64,000 nt of DNA from an uncultured Clostridia bacterium (GTDB taxonomy: Bacteria; Bacillota; Clostridia; Christensenellales; Borkfalkiaceae): assembly GCA_945949395.1 (NCBI GenBank), contig CAMFEK010000002.1:1-64000 (forward strand), read 5' to 3'. Position numbers and translations under genes: made by a program. The notes under the pieces were generated by a model. The model ran no database searches, was not told the origin of the DNA, and saw nothing but the letters and a program-made list of their open reading frames with translations. Shown here piece after piece: positions 1-7,406 of this stretch (positions within the stretch are counted from its first letter, which is position 1; each line of letters opens with the position of its first letter).

Positions 1-2
1 GA

Positions 3-1088
3 TGTAATGATTCTTATACAGTGGCTGGAGTGCCGGCTTTTGGACACGACTATAAGAATACCGTAATCAATGCAACCTGTATGAGCGGCGGTAGTACGAT
101 ACATACTTGTAATCGATGCGGAAATTCTTATACAGACGGATTAACGTCGGCGCTTGGACATAATTTCTCTTCTTGGAGTACAAGCAAAGAAGCAACTTGT
201 GTGGCGGATGGATTATCGGTTCGAGGTTGTTCCCGTTGTAATTTGACGGAAAGTAAGGCTATTACGAAACTTGGTCACGATTATAAAGAAACGGTAACGC
301 CTGCGGCTTGCGTAAGCGGTGGTTTATCGACGTTTGTTTGTTCTCGTTGTAGTGATAGTTATGAAGGAAATTATAAGCCAGCGTTGGGACATAATTATCA
401 AATAACCGTAGTTCAAGCGACTTGCGAAGAAAACGGTTATACGAAACATACCTGTTCCCGTTGCGATGATACTTATAAGGATAATGAAGTTATGGCGATC
501 GGACATAATTTCATTCATACAACCATAGAAGCAACGTGTGATAAGAACGGGTTTGATGGCGAAAAATGCGATAGATGTGGAAAGGAATTACAAAGTACAG
601 TTTATCCGGCGATCGGTCATTCTTATCAAAGTGTTGTAGTAAAAAATGCTGATTGTACCCACGACGGCTTAAGAACATATAGCTGTGATCGTTGTGGTGA
701 TAGCTACGATAAAACTATCAGAGCGAGCGGGCATACATACGAAATCGTCAATGAAAGTCATAGCGGAGGTAATGTAATTAGAATGTATTCCTGTTCAAGT
801 TGTGCAGATTCCTATGAACAGGTTTTGGAAGAACAGTATGATATGGTTTCCAATTATATGATTACTATTTTTGACGAGTATAGTCCTTATATGGTATGGG
901 TATTTCTTGCAACTGCGGCTATTTGGAGCGTTGCTATGGGGGTAAGTATTATTATCGCTCGTAAAAATGAGGATAAGATTAAGGCAAAGAAGATGCTTAC
1001 AAATTACATTATCGGCATGGTTGCGATTTTTGTAATCTTAATGGCATTGCCTCTTTTGATCTATGGAATTGCTTCCATTGTAGGCTAA
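3..1088 (+). CDS. Cys-x-x-Cys repeat membrane protein, 5' end outside window
   Basis: The frame is open from base 3, before the first possible start (GTG at 21), and those codons already fit the repeat, so the gene begins upstream. It holds about seven repeats of some 38-40 residues with the pattern GH-x-Y, then TC, a Gly, then C-x-x-C-G-x-S-Y. Two hydrophobic segments follow (near residues 290-310 and 335-355) with a basic linker between them, so the repeats probably face outside and the tail anchors or spans the membrane. The same repeat occurs in the large protein at 56.75-60.3 kb. The paired C-terminal membrane segments recall small conjugation pilin-like proteins of integrative elements, but this is only a resemblance. 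Paired cysteines suggest metal or disulfide bonding. No enzyme domain is visible. Confidence 0.75.
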   Translation, partial: CNDSYTVAGVPAFGHDYKNTVINATCMSGGSTIHTCNRCGNSYTDGLTSALGHNFSSWSTSKEATCVADGLSVRGCSRCNLTESKAITKLGHDYKETVTPAACVSGGLSTFVCSRCSDSYEGNYKPALGHNYQITVVQATCEENGYTKHTCSRCDDTYKDNEVMAIGHNFIHTTIEATCDKNGFDGEKCDRCGKELQSTVYPAIGHSYQSVVVKNADCTHDGLRTYSCDRCGDSYDKTIRASGHTYEIVNESHSGGNVIRMYSCSSCADSYEQVLEEQYDMVSNYMITIFDEYSPYMVWVFLATAAIWSVAMGVSIIIARKNEDKIKAKKMLTNYIIGMVAIFVILMALPLLIYGIASIVG

Positions 1089-1092
1089 AAAA

Positions 1093-1113
1093 TTTCTAAA
1101 AATATTTTAGAAA
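1093..1113 (+). terminator. AT-rich dyad after the repeat protein
   Basis: A TTTCTAAAA / TTTTAGAAA inverted repeat starts a few bases after the stop codon. It is AT-only in the stem and has no clear T-run, so it is at best a weak terminator. Confidence 0.3.
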
Positions 1114-1118
1114 AACTC

Positions 1119-1158
1119 TTGACAAATCGTAGAATTTGTGATAGTCGTATTAACACGA
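1119..1158 (+). promoter_or_regulatory. Promoter and dyad ahead of recombinase module 1
   Basis: TTGACA lies at 1119-1124. The -10 is poor (TAGTCG at consensus spacing, or an extended TGTGATAGT). An imperfect palindrome, TCGTATTAACACGA, at 1145-1158 sits at the likely transcript start. The second module has a perfect version (TCGTATATATACGA at 28888-28901) in the same place, with the flank ATAGTCGTAT shared. A shared operator bound by one of the small module proteins is a reasonable inference. Confidence 0.5.
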
Positions 1159-1186
1159 CAAAGAAAAATTTAGAGGAGGTTTGAAA

Positions 1187-1552
1187 ATGAACGTAGCAGA
1201 AGTTATGAAAAAGGTGCAAAATGGCGAAGGCTTGACTTTGTCCGAAGTAAAGTTCTACCAACAAAGAGTAAAACCGCAGGAACATACCTATGGAAAGTAT
1301 GGCAATCTTGCGAAGATTTATCTTGAAGAACATTGTTTCGGTAAGATGATTGCTTTGGCTGGAGAACTTCCCGAATATCTGCACGGAGTAGATCAAGCGG
1401 CAGCAGAGCTTTATGAAGTGATGTATGCAAGGCTTTCTGCTTCCGAGCAGTATAGAAAGACAGGGGATTATCTCTCCGATTTGCAAAAGGAAACGGAAAT
1501 TCATCGGTTGATTGAAGAAGAAATTTTGAATGAAATCGTATATGTAGCTTAA
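1187..1552 (+). CDS. tnpV: TnpV-family transposon protein (module 1)
   Basis: A 121-residue protein with the TnpV layout: a central H-x-YGKYGxL stretch, then a helical part with an L-P-E-Y-L-x-x-x-D-x-A segment, and the closing EEEILNEIVY motif. TnpV proteins accompany large serine recombinases in Firmicutes transposons; their role is unknown. ATG at 1187 was chosen because AGGAGGT lies 6 bases upstream; a TTG at 1181 would sit directly on the ribosome site. It is the first gene of a five-gene module repeated at 28.9-31.8 kb, where the counterpart shares the YGKYG, EYLH and EEEIL-x-E motifs. Confidence 0.8.
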   Translation: MNVAEVMKKVQNGEGLTLSEVKFYQQRVKPQEHTYGKYGNLAKIYLEEHCFGKMIALAGELPEYLHGVDQAAAELYEVMYARLSASEQYRKTGDYLSDLQKETEIHRLIEEEILNEIVYVA

Positions 1553-1564
1553 AGGAGGTAAAGT

Positions 1565-1681
1565 ATGAAAGTTTTAACTATTATCGGTTCGATAGGTAAG
1601 ATGCTTCTTGCAGGATTGTTGATGGTTGCTACTTGTATTATGAACTTCATCGGTTTGATGATTGGAGCAATTACATCTTAA
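1565..1681 (+). CDS. 38-residue hydrophobic micropeptide (module 1)
   Basis: ATG at 1565 follows AAAGGAGGTAAAGT, an ideal ribosome site, 12 bases after tnpV. The peptide is 38 residues, with a basic start and one hydrophobic helix long enough to cross a membrane. A homologue of exactly the same length occupies the same place at 29294-29410. The two share M-[K/R]-VL-x-I, AGLL and IMN-x-IG. Conservation between divergent modules argues that it is translated and useful. Function is unknown; a membrane peptide or a toxin-like role are both guesses. Confidence 0.7.
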   Translation: MKVLTIIGSIGKMLLAGLLMVATCIMNFIGLMIGAITS

Positions 1682-1690
1682 AGGAGCATT

Positions 1691-1924
1691 ATGATGGAAA
1701 AGAAAGCGGATACGCCGGAAAGGCTTAGAAAAAGAAGATATGAAGAGGCGAAAGCGACTCAACGTAAAGAAAAACACAAGGTTTGGGGAACAAGTATTCT
1801 CCAACAGGAAGCAGAGGAAATCGACATGTTTCTTGCAAAGAATGGCTTTACGAAAAGGGAACTGATCCTTATGGGGTATGAAGCTCTCCAACAGAAAGTC
1901 AAGAACGATCAAACTACGAAATAA
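1691..1924 (+). CDS. Small basic protein, possible ribbon-helix-helix DNA binder (module 1)
   Basis: A 77-residue protein beginning 9 bases after the micropeptide, with AAGGAG upstream. The N-terminal half is highly charged, with a TPERL-[R/A]-KRRYEE block shared with the counterpart at 29422-29643. The C-terminal half (a short strand, then two predicted helices around EIDMFLAKNGF and ELILMGYEAL) resembles the ribbon-helix-helix fold of transposon and plasmid regulators. It may bind the palindrome at 1145-1158 and autoregulate the module; that is inference. No close family assignment can be made from reading alone. Confidence 0.6.
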   Translation: MMEKKADTPERLRKRRYEEAKATQRKEKHKVWGTSILQQEAEEIDMFLAKNGFTKRELILMGYEALQQKVKNDQTTK

Positions 1925-2024
1925 ATCGTGAACTGAACTGAATAGTCACGGATTACAAAACATCGAAAGATGGAGTGTATGAAGTGACTATTGTCCTCTA
2001 CCTCCATCGAATTTAGGAGGAAGA

Positions 2025-2198
2025 ATGGATATTTTTAATGAAGAAGCGTTAAGCACGGTGCTTGCATACAAGCTAATTGAAGTTTTAAAGGTGGAACAGA
2101 TTATTTCTGAAAATGACTATAGAGGAATAATTCAAGGAAGAAAAAAAGATTTGGAAAACTTTTCAAAGAAAAATTTACTCAAAAGGGAGGATACATAA
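2025..2198 (+). CDS. Small helical protein before recombinase (module 1)
   Basis: ATG at 2025, with AGGAGG 5 bases upstream, gives a 57-residue protein. The stop (2196-2198) directly abuts the recombinase start at 2199, so the two are translationally linked. It has two predicted helices and an L-x-K-x-x-x-I-[I/L]-[S/P]-x-x-[D/E]-Y-like centre reminiscent of SHOCT-type short oligomerisation modules. A protein of 61 residues is in the same place before the third recombinase (29874-30059). Probably a co-regulator or directionality partner of the recombinase, by position only. Confidence 0.55.
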   Translation: MDIFNEEALSTVLAYKLIEVLKVEQIISENDYRGIIQGRKKDLENFSKKNLLKREDT

Positions 2199-3959
2199 TT
2201 GAACGGAGTTTTTTCAAAGTATTTAGATAAAAATAGGGAAAGAAAGGTTGTGTTTTACGGAAGAGTATCTACCGAACATGAAGCACAATTGTCTGCATTG
2301 CAAAATCAAATGCAGTGGTATGAAGATCAGCTGAGATACCATCCTAATTGGCGGCTGGTGGATCGTTACATAGATGAAGGCATCACGGGTACACAAGCAA
2401 AGAAACGTCCATCGTTTTTGAAAATGTTGGAAGATGCGAAAGAGGAAAAGTTTGACTTGATCGTCACTCGTGAGGTTTGTCGTTTTGCAAGAAATACGGT
2501 TGATACGTTGGTTACGACAAGAGAATTGAAGTCGATTGGCGTAGAAGTATTTTTTGTGGAAGACAATATTTGGACAATGGATAATGACGGTGAGCTTCGT
2601 TTGACGATTATGGCAACATTGGCTCAGGATGAAAGCCGTAAAATTTCCGAACGTGTGATAAACGGGCAAATAGTGAGTCGTCAAAAAGGGGTTCTATATG
2701 GCAGTGGGAATATTTTAGGGTATGATCGTGCAGGAAAAACCTATGTCGTCAATCCAGATCAGGCTGAAACGGTGCGAATGATTTATGATTTGTATGAAGC
2801 AGGTTTGGGTATGTCGCAAATTCGTAATGAGATGATTCGACGTGGAAGAAAAGACGGAAGCGGCTTGGTTCGCTGGGAGAATACCAAAATATCTCGAATT
2901 TTACATAACGCAACATATAAAGGATATATGGGTTATCTGAAATCTCATAGAAACAATTATTTGGAACAGAAGATAGTCAGAAACCATGACGAAGATACTT
3001 ATATGTATGTGAAGGGAGATTTTGAACCGATTATTTCCGAAGAACAGTGGGATCGTTGTCGCCAAATACGAGATGGAAGAAAGCGTACAGTTCATTTCTT
3101 TTCTGATAAGGGCAAGGAAGTTCCGCATACCGCAGGAGTTAATACTAAAAAGGATATATGGACAAGAAAGTTGAAATGCCGTTGCGGTTGCTCCTTTAGG
3201 AAAAATAAATGGCGTAAAAACTCCGATGGTGAAGTTGTATATGGTTATAAATGTTATAATCAGTTGAACAACGGTTCAAGAGCTATTCGAGTAGATAGTG
3301 GGTTATCCGGTGATCGTTATTGTGATTTGCGAGAACTGGCAGATTGGAAACTTGAAATGATGGCAAGAGATATTTTTCAAATGTTTTTTTCTAACAAAGA
3401 ATTGGTAGAAAGAAAGGTTGAAGAACTTCTTTCAAAAAAAGGGAATTATAGCAGAAGCAGCTCAAACCATAAAACCGCAGAAATAGAGTATCAAATTAAA
3501 AAAATAGAAAAACGAATGGAAGCTTTGGCTACCATGCGTATGGATGGTGAGTTGAGTAAAGAAGAGTATCTGAAATTAAAAGAAGGTTTAGAAAAAGAGT
3601 TGTCTGAACAGAGAAAAGCATTGGATTCAATTACGGATAGAGAAGAAAGAGTTGTTAAACGAAAAGTTGATGTTGATACTTCTTATGTAAAGACTGTTAT
3701 TCAAGAAAAACTTGACTTCACTCAGTTGCAAGTTGATAGAGGAATGTTGGATAAGTTGGTGGATAAAATTGTTCCGGAAACGGAAGAAATATTTTCTTGG
3801 TATATGAACTTTGGATTTGCGGAAGAACCTGATGAAGAAAAAGAATTGGTATTTGAATTTACCATAGGTTTTAAGGAAGCGAGGGAATACAAGAAGGCGA
3901 GAAGCGGAATGTTGCGAAACAACCAATGGAACGACCTTACTGTTAGAATTTATATATAA
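2199..3959 (+). CDS. Large serine recombinase 1
   Basis: A 586-residue site-specific recombinase that would integrate or excise the element. The resolvase catalytic domain spans about residues 16-165, with the nucleophile Ser24 in YGRVSTEHEA. A recombinase domain follows (around 185-290). A zinc-ribbon segment rich in paired Cys lies near 325-360, then a coiled coil near 405-480 of the kind that controls integration direction in large serine integrases. TTG at 2199 is taken as the start because GGGAGG precedes it and it abuts the previous stop. It is about as similar to the recombinase at 30.06 kb as to the one at 4.55 kb by eye. It appears intact. Confidence 0.9.
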   Translation: MNGVFSKYLDKNRERKVVFYGRVSTEHEAQLSALQNQMQWYEDQLRYHPNWRLVDRYIDEGITGTQAKKRPSFLKMLEDAKEEKFDLIVTREVCRFARNTVDTLVTTRELKSIGVEVFFVEDNIWTMDNDGELRLTIMATLAQDESRKISERVINGQIVSRQKGVLYGSGNILGYDRAGKTYVVNPDQAETVRMIYDLYEAGLGMSQIRNEMIRRGRKDGSGLVRWENTKISRILHNATYKGYMGYLKSHRNNYLEQKIVRNHDEDTYMYVKGDFEPIISEEQWDRCRQIRDGRKRTVHFFSDKGKEVPHTAGVNTKKDIWTRKLKCRCGCSFRKNKWRKNSDGEVVYGYKCYNQLNNGSRAIRVDSGLSGDRYCDLRELADWKLEMMARDIFQMFFSNKELVERKVEELLSKKGNYSRSSSNHKTAEIEYQIKKIEKRMEALATMRMDGELSKEEYLKLKEGLEKELSEQRKALDSITDREERVVKRKVDVDTSYVKTVIQEKLDFTQLQVDRGMLDKLVDKIVPETEEIFSWYMNFGFAEEPDEEKELVFEFTIGFKEAREYKKARSGMLRNNQWNDLTVRIYI

Positions 3960-3966
3960 GGAAACG

Positions 3967-3995
3967 AAAGACCGATTTTGACGATCGGTCTTTTT
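3967..3995 (+). terminator. Rho-independent terminator of recombinase 1
   Basis: A perfect 10-bp stem, AAAGACCGAT / ATCGGTCTTT, with a 7-base loop and a T-run begins 8 bases after the recombinase stop. Confidence 0.9.
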
Positions 3996-4095
3996 GCTGC
4001 TTTGAACTAATTCTTTTAAGTGCTTCGGTAGTTTATAGTAAATGTGACAATTAGCCGAAATGTTTTAGAATTATCAGTATATATAGTTTTGGAGA

Positions 4096-4124
4096 TTGAC
4101 ATTGTATCGCCAAGAAGTTATAAT
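4096..4124 (+). promoter_or_regulatory. Full-consensus sigma-A promoter
   Basis: TTGACA at 4096-4101 and TATAAT at 4119-4124 with a 17-base spacer, both hexamers perfect. It does not head an obvious long gene but a short transcript ending at the terminator 4233-4268. Confidence 0.8.
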
Positions 4125-4184
4125 AAATATGTCGACTATGTTTTACGGGGGAGTCTATCGCCCTTGGGATTACCTATACCAATA

Positions 4185-4217
4185 CAGGCCAATATTCGTT
4201 CGCCTCGTAACAAATAA
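4185..4217 (+). repeat. Recurring coding-like tail, copy A (QANIRSPRNK)
   Basis: This reads QANIRSPRNK and then stop. Copies B (12286-12315, QANIKHPRG) and C (31781-31810, QANIRNPRG) read almost the same, with most base differences at third codon positions. Each copy lies where a module ends. It may be the end of a disrupted host gene or a coding attachment site. Confidence 0.55.
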
Positions 4218-4232
4218 TCAATAAATAACAAC

Positions 4233-4268
4233 AAAAAGGCTGTTTTCTAACGAAAATGGCCTTTTTTA
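4233..4268 (+). terminator. Rho-independent terminator of short transcript
   Basis: A 14-pair stem (AAAAAGGCTGTTTT with AAAATGGCCTTTTT, counting two G-U pairs), a six-base loop and six T. Confidence 0.8.
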
Positions 4269-4460
4269 TGCCCTTTTTAGGGTAAAAATATAGCAAGTTT
4301 AGCAGTGGCACTACCGGGAATTTTTGCTTATCTCGTTACAAATTTTCGCTATTTTTGACTGAAATAACCCTCTGTTTTAATAATGGGTAGTGCGAAACGA
4401 GTGAGTCAGGTGGAGGCTACTGCAAGACGTGCGATAACAATTTAATATAAAAGCGTAACG

Positions 4461-4490
4461 TCCCTGTGATTTTCATCATAGGGATTTTTT
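4461..4490 (+). terminator. Hairpin terminator before recombinase 2
   Basis: TCCCTGTGAT / ATCATAGGGA (10 pairs with one G-U), loop TTTC and a T-run. It is 60 bases upstream of recombinase 2, so it either ends an incoming transcript or serves as an attenuator. Confidence 0.7.
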
Positions 4491-4553
4491 GTGCCTAAAA
4501 TATGGTATAAATACAGGGAGGTGAAAACCTAAAAAATTCAAGGAGGAAGCACA

Positions 4554-6290
4554 ATGGAAAGAAGTTTATTTGTGCAGAAGGAACAGGAACGGAGAAACCG
4601 TTCCGCAAAAGTTGTGTTCTACGGAAGAGTTTCCACGGAACACGAAGCCCAAACGTATGCGTTGGGGAATCAGTTACAATGGTACGACGAGCTTGCCAAA
4701 GAACACCCGAATTGGCACGTCGTTGAAAAGTACGTCGATGAGGGTATTACAGGCACGCAGGTCAAAAAGCGTCCCGATTTTTTGCGGATGATGGAGGATG
4801 CAAAAAGGGGGAAGTTTAATTTGATCGTAACTCGTGAAGTATCAAGGTTTGCAAGAAATGTAGTAGATTGCCTATTGATGGCAAGAGAATTAAAAGAATA
4901 TAACGTAGAAGTCTATTTTGTACAGGAGGATATATGGACAATGGAAAGTAAAGGTGAAACGGAATTAACGTATAGAGCAATGTTTGCTCAAGATGAAAGT
5001 AGGAAGATGTCCGACCGTGTGTTGGCAGGATTGGAGATCAGTAAGAAGAACGGTGTCATTTTCGGGAGTGGAAACATTCTCGGTTATGACAAGATCAACG
5101 GACGGTATGTGATCAATGAAGAACAGGCGGAAACCGTCCGTATGATTTTTGATTTGTATCAAAGCGGAGTAGGGCTTGTTGTGGTTCGTGACGAATTGTT
5201 GCGTGCAGGTCGCAAAAATTCCAGCGGTATCGTAAAGTGGGATTCAACTTCCATTATGCGTATTTTGAAGAATACGACCTATAAAGGGTTGCTTGCTTAT
5301 AACAAGTCGCACAGGAATAATTATCTCGACCAAAAAGTGATTGTAAACAAGGACGAGTCAACGTATTTATACGTAAAGGGTAATTACGAGCCGATCATTT
5401 CGGAAGAACAGTTTGATTATTGCAATAGCCTTTTGGAAAACCGTAAACATAAGCGAGTGGTGGAAAGGAACGGCGATTTGAAAATTGTAAACGTTACCTC
5501 TAATAGAGCGGATAACGTTTGGTCAAGAAAGATCAAATGCAAGTGTGGTGCCTCGATGAGAAGGGATAAGTGGAACGCCCGTGCGGATGGTAAAAGACCT
5601 TATGGATTTAAGTGCTATAATCAGCTCAACAAGGGCAGTAAGACTCTCAGTACTATGAATGTGAGCTTTTGCGATTTGAGAGGTATCAGTAGTTGGAAAT
5701 TTGAAATGATGGGTACGTTTATTTTTAGAAAACTCTTACAAAAGAAGCCTATCATGGACGAAGCAGTGAAGAAGTTGATGCGTCATAATTCTATCGAAAA
5801 GGAGGAGTTTGAAAGAACCTGCAATCGCTATCGTGCGGACATTCGGGAATGTGAACGCAAGATGGATCGATTCGTAGAAATTTGTGCGGAAGGTGGAATT
5901 TCTTTGGATGAGCTGAAGAGCTTCAAAGCAAAAGAGTTAGAAAAGAAGGAGCTTTTGGAAAAACAACTCAACGATTATTTGGCATTACCGCTCACCAAAG
6001 TTGTGAACTGTATCGAGAATGCGGACGTTGTACGTTTTTTAAAGAAGTGTATTTCTCCCTCGACACTTGACTTGGACGACGTACTTATCGACAAGTTCGT
6101 AACGAAAATCCAAGTTGTCAGCGAAAGCGAGTATATTTGGTATATGGATTTTCAAGAAGGGGATGAGATGCCAACAAGAGAATTATCGTTTACGATCCCG
6201 TTTGCTGATGCTCTAAAATACCGCAAAAAGCGTGACGATATGCTCCGCCAAAATCAATATACCGAAATCAAAGTAAAGGTTATGTTTTAA
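4554..6290 (+). CDS. Large serine recombinase 2
   Basis: A 578-residue recombinase starting at ATG 4554 behind an AAGGAGG site. Ser27 in YGRVSTEHEA is the expected nucleophile. The resolvase domain runs to about residue 165, followed by the recombinase domain, a Cys-rich ribbon near 330-365 (KCKCGASM and a later YNQ block) and a long coiled coil near 410-480. It shares family architecture with the other two recombinases but is clearly divergent. Unlike them it has no tnpV group in front. It is the leftmost gene of the module between tail copies A and B and so is the likely mover of the IetAS-FRG cargo. Confidence 0.9.
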   Translation: MERSLFVQKEQERRNRSAKVVFYGRVSTEHEAQTYALGNQLQWYDELAKEHPNWHVVEKYVDEGITGTQVKKRPDFLRMMEDAKRGKFNLIVTREVSRFARNVVDCLLMARELKEYNVEVYFVQEDIWTMESKGETELTYRAMFAQDESRKMSDRVLAGLEISKKNGVIFGSGNILGYDKINGRYVINEEQAETVRMIFDLYQSGVGLVVVRDELLRAGRKNSSGIVKWDSTSIMRILKNTTYKGLLAYNKSHRNNYLDQKVIVNKDESTYLYVKGNYEPIISEEQFDYCNSLLENRKHKRVVERNGDLKIVNVTSNRADNVWSRKIKCKCGASMRRDKWNARADGKRPYGFKCYNQLNKGSKTLSTMNVSFCDLRGISSWKFEMMGTFIFRKLLQKKPIMDEAVKKLMRHNSIEKEEFERTCNRYRADIRECERKMDRFVEICAEGGISLDELKSFKAKELEKKELLEKQLNDYLALPLTKVVNCIENADVVRFLKKCISPSTLDLDDVLIDKFVTKIQVVSESEYIWYMDFQEGDEMPTRELSFTIPFADALKYRKKRDDMLRQNQYTEIKVKVMF

Positions 6291-6307
6291 AATTATGTCC
6301 CAAACTA

Positions 6308-6336
6308 TTGACTTTGTGTCCCATATAGTATATAAT
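6308..6336 (+). promoter_or_regulatory. Promoter of the IetAS-FRG operon
   Basis: TTGACT (6308-6313) and TATAAT (6331-6336) with a 17-base spacer, 20 bases before the AAA ATPase start. Confidence 0.8.
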
Positions 6337-6356
6337 ATAATAGAGGAGGTTATATT

Positions 6357-7406
6357 ATGAAAAAGATAAATGTTATAAACCTAATAAAGTATTATACTGA
6401 AGGAAATGATTCGGGATTCCGTAGCGAAGCATACCAAATAGCCAAGGAGTTTGATGATAGTGGCGATTATCAACTTTCTGAATACATTATGGCGTTGCTA
6501 TCTAATGCAAATACTTTTATTCCTCAAATTAATGATAATGAATCTGCTTTTTTTAATAAAGTTGATTATAGTAAGGAACCTTTGCCTCTTCCTGAAGCCA
6601 TTCAAGATGATATTTTGGGTATTGCAAATGCAGTTGGTCATAACGCAGGGATTAATAAATTCTTATTCCAAGGTTTGCCTGGAACTGGTAAAACAGAAAC
6701 GGTAAGACAGCTTGCACGTATTTTGGATAGAGATTTATTCGCTGTTGATTTTTCAGCAGTAATCGATAGTAAATTAGGGCAAACTCAGAAAAATATTGCC
6801 TCTTTGTTTAAAGAAATAAATAGTTTTGCGCATCCAGATAAAACAATTGTTTTATTTGATGAAATTGATGCTATTGCATTGGATAGAACGAACAGTAACG
6901 ATCTGAGAGAGATGGGAAGAGCGACCTCTGCTATGTTGAAAGGGTTTGATTCTCTTGATGAAAGAGTCGTTTTAATTGCGACAACGAACCTATTTGACCA
7001 TTTTGACAAGGCACTTATTCGTCGATTTGATAAAGTCGTAGATTTTAATCGATATACAAAACAGGATTTAATAGAAGTCGCAGAGTGTTTGTTGAACAAT
7101 TTTTTAACACGATTTAAAGGTATCGGTAGAAATATTAATCTTTTTAGGAAAATAATATCAAAAATGGATCCTATTTTGTTTCCAGGCGACTTGAAAAATG
7201 AAATAAAAACGGCAATTGCATTTAGTAAGCCTGGTGAACAGTATGACTATTTAAGAAGATTATATTTTGAAATCTGTGCTGATGCTACGTCTGATTTTAA
7301 GATGCTTCAATCGCAGGGATTTACTGTTCGGGAGATTGAAATACTTACAGGTGTATCTAAAAGTCAGGTTGCAAGAGAATTAAAGGGAGACGAATCTGAT
7401 GAATAG
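6357..7406 (+). CDS. ietA: AAA+ ATPase, IetA-type defence component
   Basis: A 349-residue AAA+ ATPase. Walker A is GLPGTGKT (residues 106-113) and Walker B is VLFDEID (165-171). A sensor region ATTN and an arginine-finger RRFD follow, and the C-terminus has a helix-turn-helix-like segment around ILTGVSKSQVAREL. Its stop overlaps the start of the subtilisin-like protease by 8 bases. That pairing, a small AAA ATPase followed by an S8 protease, is the IetAS arrangement, first tied to plasmid incompatibility and later shown to protect against phage (Gao and co-workers, 2020). By analogy the ATPase would gate or target the protease. ATG at 6357 has AGAGGAGG upstream. Confidence 0.82.
   Translation: MKKINVINLIKYYTEGNDSGFRSEAYQIAKEFDDSGDYQLSEYIMALLSNANTFIPQINDNESAFFNKVDYSKEPLPLPEAIQDDILGIANAVGHNAGINKFLFQGLPGTGKTETVRQLARILDRDLFAVDFSAVIDSKLGQTQKNIASLFKEINSFAHPDKTIVLFDEIDAIALDRTNSNDLREMGRATSAMLKGFDSLDERVVLIATTNLFDHFDKALIRRFDKVVDFNRYTKQDLIEVAECLLNNFLTRFKGIGRNINLFRKIISKMDPILFPGDLKNEIKTAIAFSKPGEQYDYLRRLYFEICADATSDFKMLQSQGFTVREIEILTGVSKSQVARELKGDESDE

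Larger units (their letters stand above)
4131..4268 (+). ncRNA. Putative short transcript or leader RNA
   Basis: A consensus promoter ends at 4124 and a strong terminator closes at about 4268, which defines a transcript of about 140 bases. Inside, GGGGGAG is followed ten bases later by TTG at 4164, opening an 18-codon frame that ends with the recurring tail QANIRSPR. Another short frame starts at the near-leaderless ATG 4129. It could be a leader that attenuates recombinase 2 at 4.55 kb, a small RNA, or the remains of an interrupted gene. No known RNA family is recognised. Confidence 0.4.

Noticed and set aside
4129..4224. Leader peptide of an antibiotic-resistance attenuator
   Set aside because: No resistance gene follows; the next gene is a recombinase 330 bases on behind another terminator.
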